Source of the DNA: JAJZJT01 sp964610905
GTDB taxonomy: Bacteria > Actinomycetota > Acidimicrobiia > Acidimicrobiales > RAAP-2
Assembly (NCBI GenBank): GCA_964610905.1
Contig: CAZSYT010000129.1
Location: 1 to 5,971, forward strand
DNA length: 5,971 nt
Direction of reading: 5' to 3'
In this document: piece by piece, positions 5,921 to 5,971 of the stretch
How positions within the stretch are numbered: position 1 is the stretch's first letter
How the letters are laid out: each line of letters opens with the position of its first letter
Made by a program: the position numbers and the translations under genes
Notes under the pieces: generated by a model
Told to the model about the DNA's origin: nothing
Databases searched by the model: none
What the model saw: only the letters and a program-made list of their open reading frames with translations

Positions 5921-5971
5921 CGTTGACTCACGTCAAATTGCCCGGGAAGGGGATTCGTTGACTCACATCAC
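5921..5971. repeat. Direct repeat with TTGAC motif at the window edge
   Basis: CGTTGACTCACGTCAA (5921-5936) recurs as CGTTGACTCACATCAC (5956-5971), with 14 of 16 bases the same and starts 35 bp apart. The first copy is also a dyad, TTGAC-N4-GTCAA. TTGACT matches a -35 hexamer, so the second copy could be part of a promoter for a gene beyond the edge, with the first copy as an operator. The bases between (5937-5955) are not repeated. The window ends inside or right after the second copy, so more copies may follow. Confidence 0.5.

Noticed and set aside
5921..5971. Start of a CRISPR array
   Set aside because: Only two 16-base copies with 19 bases between them; CRISPR repeats and spacers are both longer, and no cas gene is present.

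Overview
This is a very GC-rich, densely coding window with all five genes on the + strand. The GTG and TTG starts, the 4-8 bp gene overlaps and the near-absence of A/T at third codon positions suggest a high-GC actinobacterium. An Acidimicrobiia-like lineage is my guess from general style only; no marker gene is present.

Layout: (i) 1-297 is non-coding and carries three copies of the dyad ATCG-N5-CGAT, two of them exactly abutting. (ii) 298-2230 is a tightly overlapped three-gene operon: a PadR-family winged-helix regulator, an ABC ATPase and a seven-helix membrane protein. The last two match the FetA/FetB (YbbL/YbbM, UPF0014) iron-export pair. (iii) 2231-2398 is a leader region with hairpins and a strong Shine-Dalgarno sequence. 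(iv) 2399-4570 encodes a cytoplasmic GH3 beta-glucosidase-type glycosidase. (v) 4571-4723 is a short intergenic stretch with a hairpin and a probable leaderless promoter. (vi) 4724-5805 is a two-gene overlapping unit: a DUF523 (TudS-like, Cys-rich) protein and a small cupin with a degenerate metal site. (vii) 5806-5971 holds a strong terminator-like hairpin, then two copies of a TTGAC-containing motif 35 bp apart, running to the window edge.

How it fits together: the PadR protein probably represses its own operon by binding the tandem dyads, and so controls FetAB-type export of metal (iron in E. coli). The GH3 enzyme looks like a separate transcription unit that hydrolyses imported glycosides. 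The DUF523-cupin pair is translationally coupled; from the family, the DUF523 protein could be an Fe-S-dependent desulfurase, but its substrate and the cupin's role cannot be read from sequence. The most interesting signal is the unannotated three-copy operator array upstream of padR-fetAB. Everything else looks like ordinary chromosomal gene content, and I see no mobile element, CRISPR array or RNA gene.
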